Assembly: GCA_002280485.1 (NCBI GenBank)
Contig: NCED01000024.1
Span: forward strand, 1-52,383
DNA length: 52,383 nucleotides
Reading direction: 5' to 3'
From: Caulobacterales bacterium 32-69-10
GTDB taxonomy: Bacteria > Pseudomonadota > Alphaproteobacteria > Caulobacterales > Caulobacteraceae
Shown: one piece after another, positions 1 to 7,941 of the stretch
How the letters are laid out: every line of letters begins with the position of its first letter
How positions within the stretch are numbered: position 1 is the first letter of the stretch
Notes under the pieces: generated by a model
Database searches by the model: none
What the model was told of the DNA's origin: nothing
The model's input: the letters and a program-made list of their open reading frames with translations, nothing else
Translations under genes and position numbers: made by a program

Positions 1-248
1 ATGCGATGGCGATGTGCTCGTCCCAGGCCGACCTCGTCGCTATTCACTCAGGGGGCGGCGGCTATACCGGCTACATGACCAGCGCGGGCGTCACCGTCAT
101 CGCCGACGGCACGACCGAAGCCGACGAGCGCATCCAGCTTTCCATGACCAACGACACGGCCATGGGGGTGATGCGCTACGCCGACGCCGGCTACGAAGAC
201 GCCCTGGATGAGGCCAAGAAGCAAAACATCCAGCGCTTCGCCCTCTAG
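1..248 (+). CDS. hutU: Urocanate hydratase, C-terminal fragment
   Basis: This is the 3' end of a gene that starts before the window; the reading frame is open from base 3 to a TAG stop at 246-248. The visible 80 or so residues hold a glycine-rich HSGGGGYTGY stretch and the sequence NDTAMGVMRYADAGYE, which matches the conserved end of urocanases (NDPATGVMRHADAGYE in the best-known members). Urocanase converts urocanate to imidazolonepropionate in cytosolic histidine degradation, using tightly bound NAD. The NAD site and the rest of the protein lie outside the window. It is separated by 74 bases from nasT and I see no functional link to it. The variant glycine-rich motif suggests the less-studied urocanase subgroup rather than the classical HutU. 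Confidence 0.8.
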   Translation, partial: AMAMCSSQADLVAIHSGGGGYTGYMTSAGVTVIADGTTEADERIQLSMTNDTAMGVMRYADAGYEDALDEAKKQNIQRFAL

Positions 249-322
249 AACTTGTCGCCCGAACATGGTCTAGGGCGGCCCGCCGAATTCCCGGCAAGGC
301 TGCGAGGCGCCCGACCAAGCCC

Positions 323-901
323 ATGCGCGTCCTGGTGATCGATCCCGATTCCGCCCGCGCCGCCCTGGTGGCCGAAGGGCTGCAGGGCATTTCGCCGCTC
401 GAGGTGCGCCAGGCCGCCGTCTTTGACGCGGCGGAGGCCGCCGCCTTCGCGCCGGACGTGGTGGTGGTCGCCTGCGACAGCCCCGACCGCGACACGCTGG
501 AAAGCCTGCGGGACGCCACCGCCTCCAACCCTCGCCCGGTGGTGATGTTCGCCGACCGCTCCGAGCCCGGCCTGGCCGAAGAGGCGGTGCGGGCCGGCGT
601 CGCGGCCTATGTGGTCGACGGCCTGGCTCCGTCCCGGGTGCGCCCGGTCCTAGAGGCGGCGATGACCCGCTTTCAGCTGATGCAGCAGCTGCGGGCCGAC
701 CTGAGCAAGGCCAAGGCGGACCTGGCCTCGCGCAAGACGGTGGACCGGGCCAAGGGCCTTTTGATGAAGGAGCGTGGGCTCGACGAGGACGGCGCCTACA
801 AGCTGCTCCGCAAGCTCGCCATGGATTCCGGCCGGCCGATCGGCGCGGTGGCTGCTGACCTTTTGACCTTCGCCGGCGTACTCAAGGGAGGCGGCTCGTA
901 A
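323..901 (+). CDS. nasT: NasT, ANTAR-domain nitrate antiterminator
   Basis: A 192-residue response-regulator-like RNA-binding protein. Residues about 1-120 form a receiver-like fold (MRVLVIDPDS at the start), but the usual phospho-acceptor strand reads VVVACDSPD, so it is probably a pseudo-receiver not controlled by phosphorylation. Residues about 128-185 are an ANTAR domain, with the three-helix signature including VDRAKGLLMKERGLDE and PIGAVAADLL. NasT-family proteins bind paired hexaloop hairpins in leader RNA and prevent termination upstream of nitrate and nitrite reductase genes; NasS holds NasT inactive without nitrate. The stop overlaps the nasS start (TAATG at 899-903), the usual nasTS arrangement. 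Two leaders with fitting hairpins lie downstream (1981-2086 and 4160-4206). No strong ribosome binding site is visible. Confidence 0.9.
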   Translation: MRVLVIDPDSARAALVAEGLQGISPLEVRQAAVFDAAEAAAFAPDVVVVACDSPDRDTLESLRDATASNPRPVVMFADRSEPGLAEEAVRAGVAAYVVDGLAPSRVRPVLEAAMTRFQLMQQLRADLSKAKADLASRKTVDRAKGLLMKERGLDEDGAYKLLRKLAMDSGRPIGAVAADLLTFAGVLKGGGS

Positions 902-1883
902 TGGCCGAACTCAAGCTCGGTTTCATTCCCCTAGACGACTGCGCGGCCCTGGCCGTAGCTGAGGCCAAGGGCTTCTTCCGGGCCGCGGCGACCCGTTGCG
1001 CCTGATCGCGCCCCTGGCCCTCAACCTCAACGGCAGCGCCATCACCGTCTCCAAGGGCCTGGCCGACGCCTTGCGCCGCCTCGACCCTGACGGGGTCGCT
1101 GCCCGCACGGCCCGCCCCCTGGCCCGGCTGATCGAGGCCCGCCGCGAGGTCGGCAGCGCGCCGCTGACCTTCGCAGTGGTGTTCCCCTATTCGATGCACA
1201 ACTACGAGCTGCGCTACTGGCTGGCCGAGGCGGGGATCGATCCCGACGTCGACGTGCGCCTGGTGGTGGCGCCGCCGCCCCGCATGGCCGACCAGCTCCG
1301 TTCGGGCTTGATCGACGGCTTCTGCGTCGGGGCGCCGTGGAGCGCCATGGCCGTGGCCGACGGGGCAGGGGAGACCCTCGCCTATGCCGCCGACATCTGG
1401 CCAGACGGCCCCGACAAGGTGCTGGGCGTGGGCGAGGCCTGGGCCGAAGCCAATCCGGACACGCTGCAGGCCCTGATCCGGGCCCTAATCCGCGCGGCCG
1501 ACTGGGCGGACCGCCCGGACAACCGCGCCGAACTGTCGGAGATCCTGGCCCAGGACGTCTATGTCGGCGCCTCCGCCGACCTGATCGCCCGTTCGCTGGA
1601 AGAGACCGAGATGGTTTTCCACCGGCGGGACGCGGGCTTTCCCTGGGTCAGCCACGCCGCCTGGTTCCTGTCGCAGATGCGCCGCTGGGGCCAGATCGAC
1701 GGATCGGTGGACATCCACGCCGTCGCCGAGCGGGTCTACCGCCCCGACCTCTTCCGGACCGCCGCCGCGGCCGGGGGCAAATCGGCCCCGGACCAGGACT
1801 GGAAGCCCGAGCAGGGGTTCGAGGCGCCGTACGACGCGGCCGCCTACGCGGCGGCGTTCGCGATCACCAAGGGCGGAACCTGA
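901..1883 (+). pseudogene. nasS: NasS nitrate sensor, disrupted by deletion and frameshift
   Basis: NasS is a cytosolic NrtA-like nitrate/nitrite-binding protein that sequesters NasT. The gene opens at ATG 901 with MAELKLGFIPLDDCAALAVA and continues to KGFFRAA, the normal family N-terminus, then hits TGA at 1003-1005 after 34 codons. From about 990 the correct sequence resumes in another frame (DPLRLIAPLALNLNGSAITV) and stays open to TGA at 1881-1883. By family knowledge roughly 40-45 residues normally lie between these motifs, including the segment that carries the RDK and AHML motifs. So a deletion of about 130 bases plus a frame change has removed part of the first lobe. A TTG at 996 could start a truncated protein of about 295 residues, but it would lack the N-terminal ligand lobe. 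Assembly error is a real alternative. Confidence 0.8.
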
Positions 1884-1980
1884 GGCGCCGAGCGTATTTA
1901 TTGCGCAGCTTGAGCGGGCTTGGCGCTCTCGAGCCAAATCTGCTTCCCCTTATCCACCGACACTCGCCCTCCTGCCGTGA

Positions 1981-2056
1981 CGCGAGGCAACGAAGTCTCG
2001 CGAGGCCCTTAGCGGGGCCGCCGGCTCGGCCGGAGATCATTCGGACAACGACGTCC
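1981..2056 (+). promoter_or_regulatory. NasT-type ANTAR antitermination leader of the porin gene
   Basis: Two hairpins with six-base loops stand before the porin gene. P1 pairs 1981-1988 with 1995-2002 (eight pairs, one G-U) around loop AACGAA at 1989-1994. P2 pairs 2043-2046 with 2053-2056 around loop AACGAC at 2047-2052. ANTAR target RNAs are known for paired hexaloop hairpins with A at loop position 1 and G at position 4; both loops obey this. The 3' arm of P2 is also part of the 5' arm of the terminator at 2052-2086, so the two structures exclude each other, as in EutV and NasR targets. Between P1 and P2 lie two further small hairpins (2004-2019 and 2021-2033), making the linker longer than the usual 5-20 bases. 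Confidence 0.8.
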
Positions 2057-2086
2057 AACGCGGTGACCCCGCGCTGGGCGTTTTTT
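2052..2086 (+). terminator. Intrinsic terminator inside the porin leader
   Basis: The stem pairs 2052-2063 with 2069-2080 (one A-C mismatch and one G-U pair) around the loop TGACC and is followed at once by six T residues (2081-2086). It stands 17 bases before the porin start codon, so it must act as an attenuator, not as the end of an upstream operon. Its 5' arm overlaps the 3' arm of the P2 hairpin, so NasT bound to P1/P2 would prevent it from forming. Confidence 0.85.
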
Positions 2087-2103
2087 CGTTTTGGGGCAAG
2101 GCT

Positions 2104-3381
2104 ATGTCGTGGACTTTTAAACTGGCGGGCGGCGCGGCCGCCGCCGCGCTGCTCTGGGCTCCCTCCGCCTGGGCCGCCCCCGCCGATCCCATCCAGGCCA
2201 TCGTGCAGGGCAAGCCGATCATCGGCGTGCGCACCCGCTTCGAGGGCGTCGACCAGAAGGGCTTAGCAGAGGTCGGCGAGGCGCTGACGATGCGCACGGT
2301 CGTCGGCTGGGAGACCGCCGCCTGGCGAGGGGTCAGGGGCCTCGTCGAGATCGAGGACGTCAGCCGGCTGATCGGCGAACGCTACAACATCGCGTCGCCC
2401 GGCGTGGTCGGCGGCAGCTTGAACGGCAAGACCGCCTATCCGATCATCAACGACCCGGCCATGACCGAGCTCAACCGCGCCCAGATCAGCTGGACGGCGG
2501 GGCCGGGCCTGACCCTCACCGGCGGCAGGCAGCGGATCATCTTCGACGACCAGCGCTTCGTCGGCTCCATCGCCTGGCGTCAGGACGAGCAGACTTTCGA
2601 CGCCGTCCGCGCCGACTTCGGTCTTGGCCGCCTCAAGGGGACCTACGCCTACGTTGGCCAGGTCAACCGGGTGCTGGGCGACAAGCGCGACTGGGACTCC
2701 GACAGCCATCTCCTCAACGCCGCGTACGCCTTCGCCGCGCCGTTGAAGCTGCAGGGCTTCGTCTACGCCCTGGATTTCCAGAACGCTCCGGTCAGCTCGA
2801 CCCTCACCTGGGGCGCCAAGGCCTCGGGCAAGCTGAAGCAGGGCTGGCTCGGGCTGGCCTATAACGCCACCTGGGCGCGGCAGCGCGACTACCGCCGCAA
2901 TACCGGGCCGTTTCGCCTCGACGACTGGAGCGGCGACGTGGCGGCGACTGTCGACATCTGGACCGTGCGGGCCGGTTTCGAAGTGCTGGACGGCGACGGG
3001 ACTCGGGGCTTCATCATGCCCCTGTCGACCGCCCACGCCTTCAACGGCTGGTCCGACGCCTTCGCCGCCGTGGGCGGCAACAAGACCTTCCCCGATGGGA
3101 TCCGCGACCTGAACCTGCAGCTGGTCGTCCGGCCGCGGCTGAAGCTGCCCTATCTGTTCAACACCGAGCTACTGGTCCGCTACCACGACTTCGACGGCCA
3201 GCGGACCGGCGCGGACCTCGGCCGCGAGTGGAACGCCCAGGCGACGGCGGCGCTCACCAAGCATGTGTCGGTGGCGCTGAAGTTCGCCGACTTCAAGCGC
3301 GCGGCGTCAGTACCGGTGGGCGCGGCCACGCCGCCCGCTTCGCGGTCCAAAGTCTGGGTGACCGTCGAATATCGGCTTTAG
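2104..3381 (+). CDS. Outer-membrane porin, alginate-export (AlgE-like) family
   Basis: A 425-residue protein with a clear signal peptide (residues 1-25, ending AWAAPA) followed by alternating amphipathic strands typical of an outer-membrane beta-barrel, including GGRQRIIFDDQRFVGSIAWRQ, and ending in an aromatic-rich terminal strand (VWVTVEYRL). This pattern fits the alginate-export/AlgE-like porin family. The name records fold similarity and does not imply alginate transport. The gene sits behind a NasT-type leader with an intrinsic terminator, between nasTS and nasA-nirBD-nasC, so the likely job (inference) is passage of nitrate or nitrite through the outer membrane. It is transcribed alone, since the next gene is on the other strand and converges on it with no gap (3381/3382). 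Confidence 0.8.
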   Translation: MSWTFKLAGGAAAAALLWAPSAWAAPADPIQAIVQGKPIIGVRTRFEGVDQKGLAEVGEALTMRTVVGWETAAWRGVRGLVEIEDVSRLIGERYNIASPGVVGGSLNGKTAYPIINDPAMTELNRAQISWTAGPGLTLTGGRQRIIFDDQRFVGSIAWRQDEQTFDAVRADFGLGRLKGTYAYVGQVNRVLGDKRDWDSDSHLLNAAYAFAAPLKLQGFVYALDFQNAPVSSTLTWGAKASGKLKQGWLGLAYNATWARQRDYRRNTGPFRLDDWSGDVAATVDIWTVRAGFEVLDGDGTRGFIMPLSTAHAFNGWSDAFAAVGGNKTFPDGIRDLNLQLVVRPRLKLPYLFNTELLVRYHDFDGQRTGADLGREWNAQATAALTKHVSVALKFADFKRAASVPVGAATPPASRSKVWVTVEYRL

Positions 3382-3978
3382 CTAGCTGTAAGCCGCTAGC
3401 CGCCGCTCCAGCCCCACACGAACCTGTGGCCATTCGGCGGGCAGGATCGAATAGAGCACGCTGTCGCGGACGTGGCCGGTCCAGGTGATCCGCTCGTGGC
3501 GCAGCACCCCCTCGCGCACCGCTCCCAGCTTGGCGATGGCGGCCTGGCTGCGCAGGTTGCGCAGGTCGGTGATCAGCTCCACCCGCACCGCGCCACCGGC
3601 GAAGGCGTGCTCCAGCATCAAGAGCTTGGCTTCCGGGTTGGCCGCGCCCGAACGCGCCTCTGGTACGAAGAAGGTGGCGCCGATCTCGACGCTCCGATGT
3701 AGCCGGCGGATGTCTAGAAAGCTCGTCGTGCCGATCACGTGCCCGCTGGCCTTGTCGCGCACGGCATAGGCGAGGCGGGTCCCGCGCTCCATCTGCTCCA
3801 TGGCGGTGGACCACCATGCGTCGAACGCATCGCCCTGGCCGCTGACCGCGAATAGGCTCCAGGCTTCGGCGTCCTGGTCCAAGGCCGCGCGAACCGCATC
3901 CTTCAGCTCAGACGCATAGGGCTCCAGCCGGACGAAGCGGCCGTCGAGGGGGCGGACGGGGATGGAGAGCGGCTCCAT
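3382..3978 (-). CDS. GNAT-family N-acetyltransferase, RimJ/RimL-like
   Basis: A 198-residue acetyltransferase of the Acetyltransf_3 type. The start (MEPLSIPVRPLDG) was chosen because the family begins with the strand GRFVRLEPY about ten residues in; the open frame extends further upstream but without family similarity. Visible features are the RLAYAVRDKASGHVIGTTSF strand pair, the SVEIGATFFVPEARSGAANPEAK segment where acetyl-CoA binds, and the NLRSQAAIAKLGAVREGVLR helix-turn typical of RimJ/RimL and spermidine or ribosomal-protein acetyltransferases. The substrate cannot be told. It interrupts the nitrate cluster on the opposite strand and its 5' end faces the nasA leader, so the two may share an intergenic control region of about 275 bases. 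Confidence 0.8.
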   Translation of the reverse strand: MEPLSIPVRPLDGRFVRLEPYASELKDAVRAALDQDAEAWSLFAVSGQGDAFDAWWSTAMEQMERGTRLAYAVRDKASGHVIGTTSFLDIRRLHRSVEIGATFFVPEARSGAANPEAKLLMLEHAFAGGAVRVELITDLRNLRSQAAIAKLGAVREGVLRHERITWTGHVRDSVLYSILPAEWPQVRVGLERRLAAYS

Positions 3979-3999
3979 GCGGTGACTAGACGCGATTCG

Positions 4000-4038
4000 T
4001 CGGAGCGGTGGCGAGGGGCCCGGACCATCACGCTCCGA
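4000..4038. promoter_or_regulatory. Eight-base inverted repeat between the acetyltransferase gene and nasA
   Basis: TCGGAGCG at 4000-4007 is repeated exactly as its reverse complement CGCTCCGA at 4031-4038, separated by 23 bases. It lies about 215 bases before nasA and 22 bases before the divergent acetyltransferase start. It could be an activator operator or a transcribed hairpin; no protein can be assigned from sequence. Confidence 0.3.
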
Positions 4039-4159
4039 AATTGGGCGCCGGCCATGCCCGAATGCTGTGCATTTAGGCCTTTGGCTGATTTCGAGAGCTG
4101 GCCGGCCGCCGCCCATGGCGCTTTCGCCCGAGGCGGGTCTCCCCTTGGCTCAGGCCTTC

Positions 4160-4206
4160 GGACAACGGCGTTCACGGCTCCTACGGACAACCGCTCCGAT
4201 GCGGTT
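4160..4206 (+). promoter_or_regulatory. NasT-like leader hairpins upstream of nasA
   Basis: The sequence TTCGGACAACGGCGTTC (4157-4173) nearly repeats the P2 element of the porin leader (TTCGGACAACGACGTCC). It forms a short stem, 4160-4163 with 4170-4173, around the hexaloop AACGGC, which keeps A1 and G4. Fifteen bases later, 4189-4194 pairs with 4201-4206 (six perfect pairs) around the six-base loop TCCGAT, which keeps G4 but has T at position 1. No run of T follows, so there is no ordinary intrinsic terminator before the nasA start at 4254. Control here might work through translation start or Rho, or the second hairpin may not be a NasT site. Confidence 0.55.
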
Positions 4207-4253
4207 ATCGCTGGCGACGCCGCCTTCCGCACCGTGTCCAAGGGCCTAATCCC

Positions 4254-5474
4254 ATGTTCGACCGCTCCTTCTTGAAGGCTGGCCACGCCCCGACTCTCTT
4301 CGCGGCCTTCCTCTACTTCGACCTCAGCTTCATGGTCTGGGTCCTGCTCGGGCCGCTCGGCGTCGCCATCTCCAAGGACCTCGGCCTGACCCCCGCCCAG
4401 AAGGGCCTGATGGTCGCCGTCCCGCTCCTGGCCGGCGCGGCCCTGCGCCTGGTCAACGGCGTTCTGGTCGACCACATCGGGCCGAAGAAGACCGGGATCA
4501 TCGGCCAGGTGATCGTCATCGCCGGCCTGGTCCTGGCCTGGTTCCTCGGGGTGCATTCCTATTCGCAGGTGCTGCTGCTGGGCGTGGTGCTCGGCGTCGC
4601 CGGCGCCTCCTTCGCCGTCGCCCTGCCGCTGGCCTCGCGCTGGTATCCGCCGCAGCACCAGGGCCTGGCCCTCGGCATCGCCGGCGCCGGCAACTCGGGC
4701 ACCGCGCTCGCCGCCCTGTTCGCCCCCGCCCTGGCCAAGGCCTTCGGCTGGAACGCCGTCCTGGGCCTGGCCGCCATTCCCCTGGCCGTCGCCTTCGCCG
4801 TCTACATGGTCCTGGCCAAGGACGCCCCGAACCAGCCCGCGCCCAAGCGGCCTGTCGAATATCTGGCGGTGCTGAAGACCCCCGACGCCTGGTGGCTGAT
4901 GTTCCTCTACGCCGTCACCTTCGGCGGCTTCTCGGGCCTGGCCTCGTCCCTGACCATCTACTTCAACGGCGACTATGGCCTGGACCCGGTCATCGCCGGC
5001 TTCTTCACCGCCGCCTGCGTCTTCGCCGGCTCGTTCATCCGCCCGGTTGGAGGGGCGCTCGCCGACCGCTTCGGCGGGGTGCGGACCCTGATCGTGGTCT
5101 ATGGCCTCGCCGCCCTGGGCCTCGTCGCCGCCAGCGTGCACATGCCCACCGTCGGCGCGGCCCTCGCCGTCCTGATGTTCGCCATGATGGCGCTCGGCGC
5201 CGGCAACGGGGCGGTGTTCCAGCTCGCCCCCCAGCGCTTCGGCAAGGAGATCGGGGTCATCACCGGCCTCGTCGGCGCCATGGGCGGGGTGGGGGGCTTC
5301 TACCTCGCCTCCACCCTGGGCCTCGCCAAGCAGCTGACCGGCAACTACCAGGCCGGCTTCCTCGGCTTCGCGGGCCTGGCCGTCGTCGCCCTCGTGGCCC
5401 TCACCCTCCTCAAAACCCACTGGCGCGCCGTATGGCCGACCCTGCCGGCGGCTCCCGCCGCCGTGCGTCTGTAA
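4254..5474 (+). CDS. nasA: NasA/NarK-type nitrate/nitrite MFS transporter
   Basis: A 406-residue inner-membrane transporter with about 12 hydrophobic segments. The two glycine-rich nitrate signatures of the nitrate/nitrite porter family are visible: GIAGAGNSGT near residues 141-150 and GAGNGAVFQLAP near 318-328, followed by GLVGAMGGVGGFYL. These helices line the anion path, and the family usually has one conserved arginine per half (candidates are in ALRLVNG and SFIRPVGG). It is the first gene of a run with nirB starting 10 bases after its stop, behind a NasT-like leader. The context shows it serves nitrate uptake for assimilation rather than respiration. The start ATG is preceded by AAGGG at a workable distance. 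Confidence 0.92.
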   Translation: MFDRSFLKAGHAPTLFAAFLYFDLSFMVWVLLGPLGVAISKDLGLTPAQKGLMVAVPLLAGAALRLVNGVLVDHIGPKKTGIIGQVIVIAGLVLAWFLGVHSYSQVLLLGVVLGVAGASFAVALPLASRWYPPQHQGLALGIAGAGNSGTALAALFAPALAKAFGWNAVLGLAAIPLAVAFAVYMVLAKDAPNQPAPKRPVEYLAVLKTPDAWWLMFLYAVTFGGFSGLASSLTIYFNGDYGLDPVIAGFFTAACVFAGSFIRPVGGALADRFGGVRTLIVVYGLAALGLVAASVHMPTVGAALAVLMFAMMALGAGNGAVFQLAPQRFGKEIGVITGLVGAMGGVGGFYLASTLGLAKQLTGNYQAGFLGFAGLAVVALVALTLLKTHWRAVWPTLPAAPAAVRL

Positions 5475-5484
5475 GGAGGGCCCG

Positions 5485-7941
5485 ATGTCCAAGCTCAAAC
5501 TGGTCGTCATCGGCAACGGCATGGCCGGGTGCCGGGCCGTCGAAGAGATCCTCAAGCGCGACCCTGACCGTTACGAGGTCGCGATCTTCGGGGCCGAGCC
5601 GCGGGTCAACTACAACCGCATCATGCTGTCGCCGGTGCTGGCGGGCGAGAAGACCTTCGACGAGATCGTCATCAACGACGAGGCCTGGTACCGCGACAAC
5701 GGGATCACCCTCCATGCCGGCCGGGCGGTCGTCGCCATCGACCGGGATCGCCGGGTGGTGGTCGCCGAGGGCGGGCTGGAGGCGCCCTACGACCGGCTGA
5801 TCCTGGCCAACGGTTCGGATCCGGTGCGCCTGCCCTTGCCGGGGGCCGACCTGAAGGGCGTCGTCACGTTCCGCGACCTCGACGACGTCGAGGCCATGCT
5901 CGCGGCCTCGGCCAACCCGCAAGCCCGGGCGGTGATCATCGGCGGCGGCCTGCTCGGGATCGAGGCGGCCTATGGCCTCGCCCGCCGGGGCATGCATGCC
6001 ACGGTCGTCCACCTGATGGACGTCCTGATGGAGCGCCAGCTCGATGAGTCGGCGGGTTTCCTGCTCACCGAGGCCATGCGCGAGCGCGGCGTCGAGACGG
6101 TGCTGGGCGCCCATTCCGAAGAGATCGTGGGGGTCGACGGCAAGGTCGCCGGCCTGCGTTTGAAAGACGGCCGCACCCTGCCTTGCGACCTGTTGGTCAT
6201 GGCGGTAGGCATCCGCCCCAACGCCGCCCTGGCCCGCGCCGCCGGGCTCGACGTGGGCCGCGGCGTCCAGGTCGACGACGCCATGCGCAGCTCCGACCCC
6301 GCCATCTATGCCGTCGGCGAATGCGCGGAGCACCGGGGCCAGTGTTACGGCCTCGTCGCCCCGATCTGGGAGATGTGCCGGGCCCTGGCCGACGACCTGA
6401 CCGACGGGGCAGGGGCCTATGAGGGCTCGGTCCTGTCGACCCGGCTCAAGGTCTCGGGCGTCGACGTCTTCTCGGCCGGGCGCTTTTCCGGCGGCGAGGG
6501 TTGCGAGGACATCGTGTTCCGCGACGCCGGCCGCGGCGTCTACAAGCGCGTCGTGCTGGAGGGCGGCAAGGTCGCCGGGGCGGTCCTGTTCGGCGACGCC
6601 GCCGACGGGGCCTGGTACTTCGACCTGATGCGCTCGGGCCGCGACGTGGCCGAGATCCGCGAGACCCTGATCTTCGGCCAAGCCATCACCGAAGGGCTGG
6701 CCGGCCTGGACCCTAGTTCGGCCGTTGCGGCCATGGCCGACACCGCCGAGGTGTGCGGCTGCAACGGCGTGTGCAAGGGCGCGATCACCAGCGCGGTCAC
6801 CGGCCAGGGGCTCAAGACCCTGGACGACGTGCGAGCCGTCACCAAGGCCTCCAACTCCTGCGGCTCCTGCACCCCCCTGGTGGAGCAGCTGCTCCGGCTG
6901 ACCCTGGGCGACGGCTTCCAGCAGCAGGTGGGGCCGAAGCCGGTGTGCAAGTGCACATCCCACCCACACGACGTTGTTCGCAAAGGTATTATGTCCCTTG
7001 GCCTAAAGTCGATCCCGGCGGTGATGCAGCAGTTCGAATGGTCGACCCCGGACGGCTGCGCCTCGTGCCGCCCGGCGCTCAATTACTACCTGCTGTGCGC
7101 CTGGCCGGGGGATTACCGCGACGACGGCCAGTCCCGTTTCGTCAACGAACGGGTCCACGCCAACATCCAGAAGGACGGCACCTATTCGGTCGTGCCGCGC
7201 ATGTGGGGCGGTATGACCACCCCGGACGAGCTGCGCGCCATCGCCGACGTGGCCGACAAGTTCGACATCCCCGCGGTGAAGGTGACCGGCGGCCAGCGGA
7301 TCGACCTGCTGGGCGTCAAGAAGGAGGACCTGCCGGCCGTGTGGTCGGACCTCAACGCCGCCGGCATGGTTTCGGGCCACGCCTACGCCAAGGGCCTGCG
7401 CACGGTGAAGACCTGCGTCGGTTCGGAATGGTGCAGGTTCGGCACACAAGACTCTACTGGGCTTGGGATTCGCCTGGAGAAGTTCATGTGGGGGTCGTGG
7501 ACCCCGGCCAAGGTCAAGCTGGGCGTCTCTGGCTGTCCCCGCAACTGCGCCGAGGCCACCTGCAAGGACGTCGGCGTGATCTGCGTCGACAGCGGCTACG
7601 AGATCCACGTCGGCGGCGCCGCCGGCCTGCACATCCGCGGTACCGAACTCCTGACCAAGGTCGCGACCGAGCAGGAGGCGGTGTGGGTCATCTGCGCCGT
7701 GGTCCAGATGTACCGGGAAGACGCCTACTACCTGGAGCGCATCTACAAGTGGATGGACCGGGTGGGCCTCGACAGCATCAAGGCGGCCATCGCCGACGAT
7801 GAGACCCGCCGCGCCCTCTACGACCGCTTCGCCTATTCGCAGCGCTTCTCCCGCGTCGACCCCTGGGCCGAGCGCGTGGCGGGCCGCGACCACGACCAGT
7901 TCAACCCCATGAGCCGCCGGCTGGAGTTCGCCCCCGCATGA
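5485..7941 (+). CDS. nirB: Assimilatory nitrite reductase, large subunit
   Basis: An 818-residue cytosolic flavo-siroheme enzyme that reduces nitrite to ammonium with NAD(P)H. Domains in order: FAD site with VIGNGMAG at residues 8-15; NAD site with IIGGGLLGIEAA near 152-163; a first BFD-like [2Fe-2S] domain with Cys424, Cys426, Cys459 and Cys462; a second with Cys488, Cys490, Cys525 and Cys528; then the siroheme/[4Fe-4S] domain, whose ligands are Cys644-x5-Cys650 and Cys684-x3-Cys688. All expected cofactor residues are present and the length is normal. A good ribosome site (AAGGAGG) precedes the ATG. The stop overlaps the nirD start by four bases. Two stretches, about 6953-7011 and 7432-7475, have clearly lower G+C than the rest and coincide with conserved motifs. 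Confidence 0.96.
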   Translation: MSKLKLVVIGNGMAGCRAVEEILKRDPDRYEVAIFGAEPRVNYNRIMLSPVLAGEKTFDEIVINDEAWYRDNGITLHAGRAVVAIDRDRRVVVAEGGLEAPYDRLILANGSDPVRLPLPGADLKGVVTFRDLDDVEAMLAASANPQARAVIIGGGLLGIEAAYGLARRGMHATVVHLMDVLMERQLDESAGFLLTEAMRERGVETVLGAHSEEIVGVDGKVAGLRLKDGRTLPCDLLVMAVGIRPNAALARAAGLDVGRGVQVDDAMRSSDPAIYAVGECAEHRGQCYGLVAPIWEMCRALADDLTDGAGAYEGSVLSTRLKVSGVDVFSAGRFSGGEGCEDIVFRDAGRGVYKRVVLEGGKVAGAVLFGDAADGAWYFDLMRSGRDVAEIRETLIFGQAITEGLAGLDPSSAVAAMADTAEVCGCNGVCKGAITSAVTGQGLKTLDDVRAVTKASNSCGSCTPLVEQLLRLTLGDGFQQQVGPKPVCKCTSHPHDVVRKGIMSLGLKSIPAVMQQFEWSTPDGCASCRPALNYYLLCAWPGDYRDDGQSRFVNERVHANIQKDGTYSVVPRMWGGMTTPDELRAIADVADKFDIPAVKVTGGQRIDLLGVKKEDLPAVWSDLNAAGMVSGHAYAKGLRTVKTCVGSEWCRFGTQDSTGLGIRLEKFMWGSWTPAKVKLGVSGCPRNCAEATCKDVGVICVDSGYEIHVGGAAGLHIRGTELLTKVATEQEAVWVICAVVQMYREDAYYLERIYKWMDRVGLDSIKAAIADDETRRALYDRFAYSQRFSRVDPWAERVAGRDHDQFNPMSRRLEFAPA

